Part shown: in pieces, positions 60,001-64,000 of the stretch
How the letters are laid out: every line of letters begins with the position of its first letter
Numbering within the stretch: position 1 is the first letter of the stretch
Source: Brachionus manjavacas
Lineage: Eukaryota > Rotifera > Eurotatoria > Ploima > Brachionidae
Length of the DNA stretch: 64,000 nucleotides
Direction: 5' to 3'
Assembly: GCA_019054805.1 (NCBI GenBank)
Contig: JAHQIY010000006.1
Location: 2,480,001-2,544,000, forward strand
Made by a program: the position numbers and the translations under genes
Notes under the pieces: model-generated
The model's database searches: none
What the model saw: only the letters and a program-made list of their open reading frames with translations
What the model was told of the DNA's origin: nothing

Positions 60001-63000
60001 TTGAAAAGAAAGAAAGCCTCAATTGCTTTTTGTAAATTTAAAAAGTAATTGAGGCTTTCTTTTAAAAAAAAATTTGACTTTTTGTTTCACTGAAAAAAAA
60101 ATAAAAATGAAATAAACTCTGCATTTAATTTTTTTTACCATTGAAATCCAAATGGATAAGAATTAAAGCAAGTTCCTCCATTCAGGCATGGAAAGCTCAA
60201 ACAATTGTCCATTATTTCACAATTGGCCCCAGTGTAACCATTTTGACATATACATTTAAATTGATTTAAACCAGTTTCAAAGCAAGTTCCACCATTCAAG
60301 CACCTTGTATTATTTAGACATGGATCAACTCTATTCTCACAAAGTTGTCCTGTGTAACCAGTTAGACATACACAAGTAAAATTATTTGGATTTAAATATG
60401 TTGATCGATTAATGCAGAATGCATTATTTTTGCATGGTTCACTTTCACAAGGATCTATCAGCTTCTCACAGAGAATTCCTGTAAATCCGGCTTTGCAAAT
60501 GCAAGTAAAATTGTTTGTTCCTGAACTCTGGCATGTTGCCTGATTTTGACAAGGTGTGCTTTCACAAAAGTTAATTATCTGTTCACAAAAAACACCTGTA
60601 AATCCATTTAGACAAACACATTTGAATGAACCGTTTTCATTTAAGCAAAGACCATTTTGGCACGGATTTGAAAAGCAGTTGTCGATGGTAAGCTCACAAT
60701 ATCGTCCTGAATAGCCATTCAAACATCTGCATTCAAAGCTGCCTGGTGTGTTTATGCAAGTAGCGTTATTGAAGCAAACTTGATTATTGCACTCGTTTAT
60801 GTCTGTTTCACAATTGAGACCAGTAAATCCGCTTGGACACAAACAATTGTACAGACCATTTGGAAGATCTGTACAATTTCCACGAACGCATGGAAACGAC
60901 TCACAAGCGTTCTTTTTAGTTTCACAACGTAGTCCAGTATATTCAGGTGGACACACACAGAAGAACAAAAGAGATGTATTTTGGTTATAATTGTTGTAGC
61001 AAGTGCCATTATTGAAACAAACTGAATTGCCTTCAATTCCTGTTTCGCAAATATCTATTCGTTCCGAGCATAATGTTCCAGTAAAGCCCTGCTCACATTT
61101 GCATTCAAAATTTCCATTCAACTTAAATGATAAATTTGATTAACAAAAAATTCATTAAACAAATCTTAGTTTAAATCATAGTTGATCAAAAGTCCAAGTC
61201 AAACTTTGAATTTGGACCAGCTCTGGTTTGAAAAAATCTAAAATCTATTTTTTTGTAACTTGAGTACAAAAGAAAACATTTTATGCTCAAAAATACTTAA
61301 TATGTATTCGTAAATATTTATCAAAAATTTAAATATAGAAAAGAGTATTTTATTTTTTTATTTAAAAAAAATAATATTAATTTATTATTTAATATTAAAT
61401 CAAGAATTTAAACATATTTAAAAATATAACTAAGAATTTAAAATAATTTTTTTTTAAATAAGTTCAAGATTAGTTATGTCATTGCAACATCATGCAAAAT
61501 ACAAAGTTGCATTGTTAACCAAATTTTGGTAAAATTAGATTTCAATTTTGACGAAGTATTATATTCAGAGGTTTTGAAAATCATTAACAGATTTTAGCGT
61601 TTGATGCAATATGAATGTTGCATTCACAGAACTAATTTTGAATATTATTTTGAACTAATTTTGAAATGATCAATTCAAATTATCATCTCAATTCAAAGAG
61701 TTTATCCTTAGATACTAAGATTAATCTTTGAATTAATTTAAAATTTTTTAATGAAGCATGCTTGACATGTTATGTGAATTTAAAAAATGAAATAAAAAAA
61801 AAAAAATTTCAGTCCATTGATAAAATGGATTTTTAAATTTAAATTTAAAAACTGATTTTTTGTAAAGTTAATTTTAAAATGTTTCATTTCTAAACTATTA
61901 GAAGGAAAGATCGATCTTATTTGGAATTTAAAATTTGAATTTAATTTTTAAATTTAATTTTGAATGCCAGATGCAAATACTTTAGTTTATACTATTTAGA
62001 AATGTTAAATTAAATAATGCTTGAAATAATTGATTTTTTCACATTTTTAATTTTAAAATAATATTTGAGACACTTGAAATTATTTTGTTGTTACACTGGA
62101 TATTGATGGAACAGAAAAAGAGGCTTTTAAAAAGTTTAATTTAAATTTAAATCATAGGTGACCATAAAATTCCAAAAAATTTTCACTTGATAAATATTAT
62201 TAATATTCTAATATTTAAAGAAAAACGAAATTTTTTTTTATTTTTCTTCACAAAAAAGATGCGTGATAAGTGTAAATAGTGAGCACTCATATCGGACTTA
62301 AAACTAAAAATTTGTCGAATTGTTTGATGATATAATTAAAGAGTAATAAACATGAAGAAAATTAACTTAAGTGTTTGTCTCTTTTCAGGATAAATAGATA
62401 ATCTTTTTATTATTATTTTAAGCATTCAAAAATGGACTTATTTACTTAAGTCAAAGAACAAGATCAAAATTTATCTTTTGAAAAATAAAAATAATAAAAG
62501 ATTACCAAGTCAATGCAAACTCCATACAAGCATGGAAAACTAGAACATGCAAGCACTTTTATTTGACATATTTCACCTGTAAACCCGTTGGGACACAAAC
62601 ATCTGAAACTCTCCATTTCATCGACACACGTGCCATTATTACGACAAGGCGAACTTTGACAAAAATTTAATTTGTTTTCGCATCTGGAACCATAATAATT
62701 AAATGGACAATAGCAAGCATAGCTATTTGGCAAATTAATGCATGTTGCGTTATTTAAGCACGGCATTGACTCACAATTATCAATAGTTATCTCACAAAAA
62801 ACTCCGGTAAAGCCCGAAGGACAAGTGCAGTAGACGCCGCTACCATCGGGTCTAGTTCGGCACAGACCATTATTTTTGCAAATTGTAGAATTGCACAGAT
62901 CTATTTTTGAGTCGCATCTTGAACCAGTGAAACCATTAATGCACTCGCATCTAAAACCATCTGCCATATTGATACAAGTGCCTCCATTTAGACACAATAG

Positions 63001-64000
63001 TTGTCCTGGACTGGCATTACAGAAATCTACAAGCTTGTCACACAAATTTCCTGTATAGCCAACAGGACAATTACAATAATAAGAATTTACCAAATTTACA
63101 CATGTAGCATTGTTTTGACATTGGTTGGCCGCACACTGGTCAATTAGCTGGGAGCAATTTTTTGACGTGTAGCCTGGAGCACAATTACATGAAAAGTCAG
63201 TAACCAAGTTGACACAAGAACCACCATTTTGACAAGGCAGCAATTCGCATGCATCAATTTGAAGATCGCAATAAAAGCCTGTTTTGTCTATCGGACACAA
63301 GCATTTGTAAGCATTTTCAGTGGGCACACATGTCGACCCATGGGCACATCGATTCAATCTACAAAAATCGAATGCAGTTTCGCACAAAGTTCCTTGGTAG
63401 TTGGCAGGACACTGACAAAAAAACGAGTTGACCAAATCAGTGCATGTAGCGTTATTTCTGCATGGTGAGCTCTGACATTCATCAATGTTAATTTCACAAT
63501 TTTGGCCAGTGTAGCCAGGTCTACACGAGCACTTGTAGCTCGATCCGTTTGAGCTTGGTGACAAGTCAATGCACTGAAATGTTCCAATGGGATTACAAGG
63601 CCTTAGCGAACAAACATAGAAATATTCACAGTTGTTTCCATAATAATTTGGCAAACATTGACAAGCGTGGTAGCCGATCATGTTAGAGCAAGTGGCGTTG
63701 TTCTGGCACGGGTTTTGCCCGCAGTGGTCTACCAGCTGTTCGCAGTATTGACCTGTGTAGCCCGAGAAACAAAGACAATTATAGCTGCGAGTTCCATTGG
63801 GCAAAGTATTGGGCTGGCAAATACTTTGACCAAGCGTGCACTTGTTGTCCTCACACGGATCAAGAAGAATCTCACAAAATTGTCCGCTGAACTGAGGCGG
63901 ACACAGACACGTGAAGTTTGAGGAGCCAATCGGAGAGTTGACACAAGTTCCACTATTGCATAAATTGACTCCTTTTAGACAGGGATCTATTAAATTTTCA
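51092..64000 (-). CDS. Giant EGF-repeat receptor-like membrane protein (5' end outside the window)
   Basis: Twenty-one exons join in frame: 64000-62506, 61121-60139, 58138-57978, 57921-57597, 57552-57053, 56976-56901, 56850-56566, 56516-55887, 55836-55568, 55520-55469, 55390-55301, 54816-54497, 54441-54399, 54346-53674, 53623-53349, 53301-53193, 52621-52498, 52432-52357, 52300-51787, 51716-51625, 51575-51092. That gives 2524 residues in the window. The order is about 28 EGF repeats, then about 1100 residues of repeated alpha/beta modules, one membrane segment and a 170-residue tail. The links through the 1.4 kb and 2.0 kb introns are supported by matching phase and by EGFs split and rebuilt across them (GVCID-LLNGNFEC; FGFQ-CFCPP). 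The signal peptide lies beyond the edge. Roles such as adhesion or signalling are inference. The small exons at 55520-55469 and 54441-54399 are the weakest parts. Confidence 0.82.
51625..51716 (-). other. Membrane-spanning exon of the giant gene
   Basis: A 92 bp exon encodes WWMILIIILACILFILLL and then a short Leu/Cys/Phe run, closed by RRRQKEKK, a stop-transfer signal. The exon boundaries frame the membrane segment almost exactly. The following tail exon carries two basophilic kinase-like motifs, RRRSIS and RRSMSD. Confidence 0.9.
51787..57150 (-). other. Tandem array of unrecognised alpha/beta modules in the giant gene
   Basis: After the last EGF, a pattern recurs about seven times. A helix ends in a Trp (SFKQCIVNSWVS, ESALGKIWSS, IEDLVANWYK, ISSFLSNQWEQ, RFNYWINESLRNSWKK, LTEKIKKVWLN, SIELAWQR, ELVGNVKKSWIL). 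A beta pair with V/I-x-I follows, then a hydrophobic x-Y-F/L strand. Spacing is about 100-180 residues. The layout is like SEA or KIAA1549-type membrane-proximal modules, but I cannot establish homology by eye. Confidence 0.5.
59281..59325 (+). repeat. Putative retroelement 3' tail, second copy
   Basis: Shares GAAGGAGTATTAGCT and an (AAAT)n tail with 5047-5100. Lies inside an intron of the giant gene, on the opposite strand to it. Confidence 0.4.
60009..60062. repeat. Perfect 16 bp-arm hairpin near an exon
   Basis: AAAGAAAGCCTCAATT pairs exactly with AATTGAGGCTTTCTTT across a 22 bp loop. It stands about 80 bp from the donor of the exon ending at 60139, inside the intron. It could be a tiny MITE or an RNA hairpin. 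Confidence 0.75.
61122..62505 (-). other. 1.4 kb intron of the giant gene
   Basis: Non-coding. About 61590-61645 (TTTGATGCAA, TGTTGCATYCACAGAACTAAT) matches 42725-42780, and 61660-61785 matches 49398-49515. Together these appear to be parts of one dispersed repeat family. Confidence 0.65.

Larger units (their letters stand above)
58139..60138 (-). other. 2.0 kb intron of the giant gene
   Basis: No coding sequence. It contains a degenerate fold-back pair (about 58395-58480 against 58850-58945, sharing ACGCATCA and GACCRCATCG-like words). It also contains a putative retroelement tail at 59281-59325 (GAAGGAGTATTAGCT plus an AAATAAAT run) and a strong hairpin at 60009-60062. Confidence 0.65.
57180..64000 (-). 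other. EGF-repeat block of the giant gene
   Basis: About 28 EGF repeats lie in the five upstream exons, most with the six-Cys pattern and many starting with a calcium-binding-type DIDEC/DIDxC or LIDPC linker. Several carry the Asp/Asn-x-x-x-x-Tyr/Phe hydroxylation pattern (for example CQSSPCRNNATCTDLVNSFF). N-glycosylation sequons NNATC recur at the same place in many repeats. Most 5' repeats sit on one 1.5 kb exon with no introns, and that exon is richer in GC than the rest. Confidence 0.9.

Noticed and set aside
62876-63953. Several open frames of 60-87 codons over the EGF exon
   Set aside because: Shadows of the long Cys-rich reading frame in other frames and on the opposite strand.
1-64000. 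CRISPR arrays, bacterial operons or phage genes
   Set aside because: No regularly spaced repeats or prokaryotic gene layout; introns and animal gene families show the DNA is eukaryotic.

Overview
This is a very AT-rich stretch of animal nuclear DNA. It carries B9D1, a transition-zone protein of cilia, and two members of the chondroitin synthase family, and it is full of secreted or membrane proteins built from EGF, WSC, ShK, PAN and VMO-I modules. Most introns are only 45-60 bp with GT-AG ends, a few run to 0.5-2.3 kb, and transposon debris lies between genes. A small-genome aquatic invertebrate fits. A monogonont rotifer of the Brachionus type is my best guess, but that is inference from base composition, intron size and protein style. 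All splice models were read by eye; each joins in frame, and exon lengths were checked against phase.

Layout. 0.6-1.4 kb: B9D1 (-), flanked by copies of a short repeat. 2.8-7.4 kb: a type I membrane protein with WSC and EGF domains (-). 7.4-14 kb: no gene seen. 14.0-36.5 kb: a large inverted duplication. The left arm (about 14.0-20.6 kb) and the right arm (about 28.1-36.5 kb) each hold a copy of a secreted ADAM/ADAMTS-like metalloprotease. The right copy is open; the left has two homopolymer frameshifts. The left arm also holds a shard of one exon of a chondroitin-polymerising-factor-like gene that is whole on the right (34.8-38.8 kb). The 7.6 kb loop holds a decayed coiled-coil/AT-hook gene, MITEs, a Ty3/gypsy integrase relic and an intact gene for a secreted PAN/VMO-I protein. 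40.2-42.7 kb: non-LTR reverse-transcriptase relics. 43.4-46.8 kb: a chondroitin sulfate synthase (+), divergent from the CHPF-like gene. 48.0-48.8 kb: a mariner-type transposase relic. 49.8-50.9 kb: a 5'-truncated non-LTR insertion with target-site duplications. 51.1-64 kb (beyond the edge): one giant receptor-like gene (-) with about 28 EGF repeats, a row of degenerate alpha/beta modules, a membrane segment and a cytoplasmic tail.

How the genes relate. The two glycosyltransferase genes are likely partners, because CHSY and CHPF proteins act as a complex to polymerise chondroitin in the Golgi. The other coding genes are mostly extracellular or cell-surface proteins, and nothing links them as a pathway. 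The strongest structural signals are the inverted duplication, an occupied/empty TTAA insertion pair between its arms, and the giant receptor's unrecognised repeated modules.
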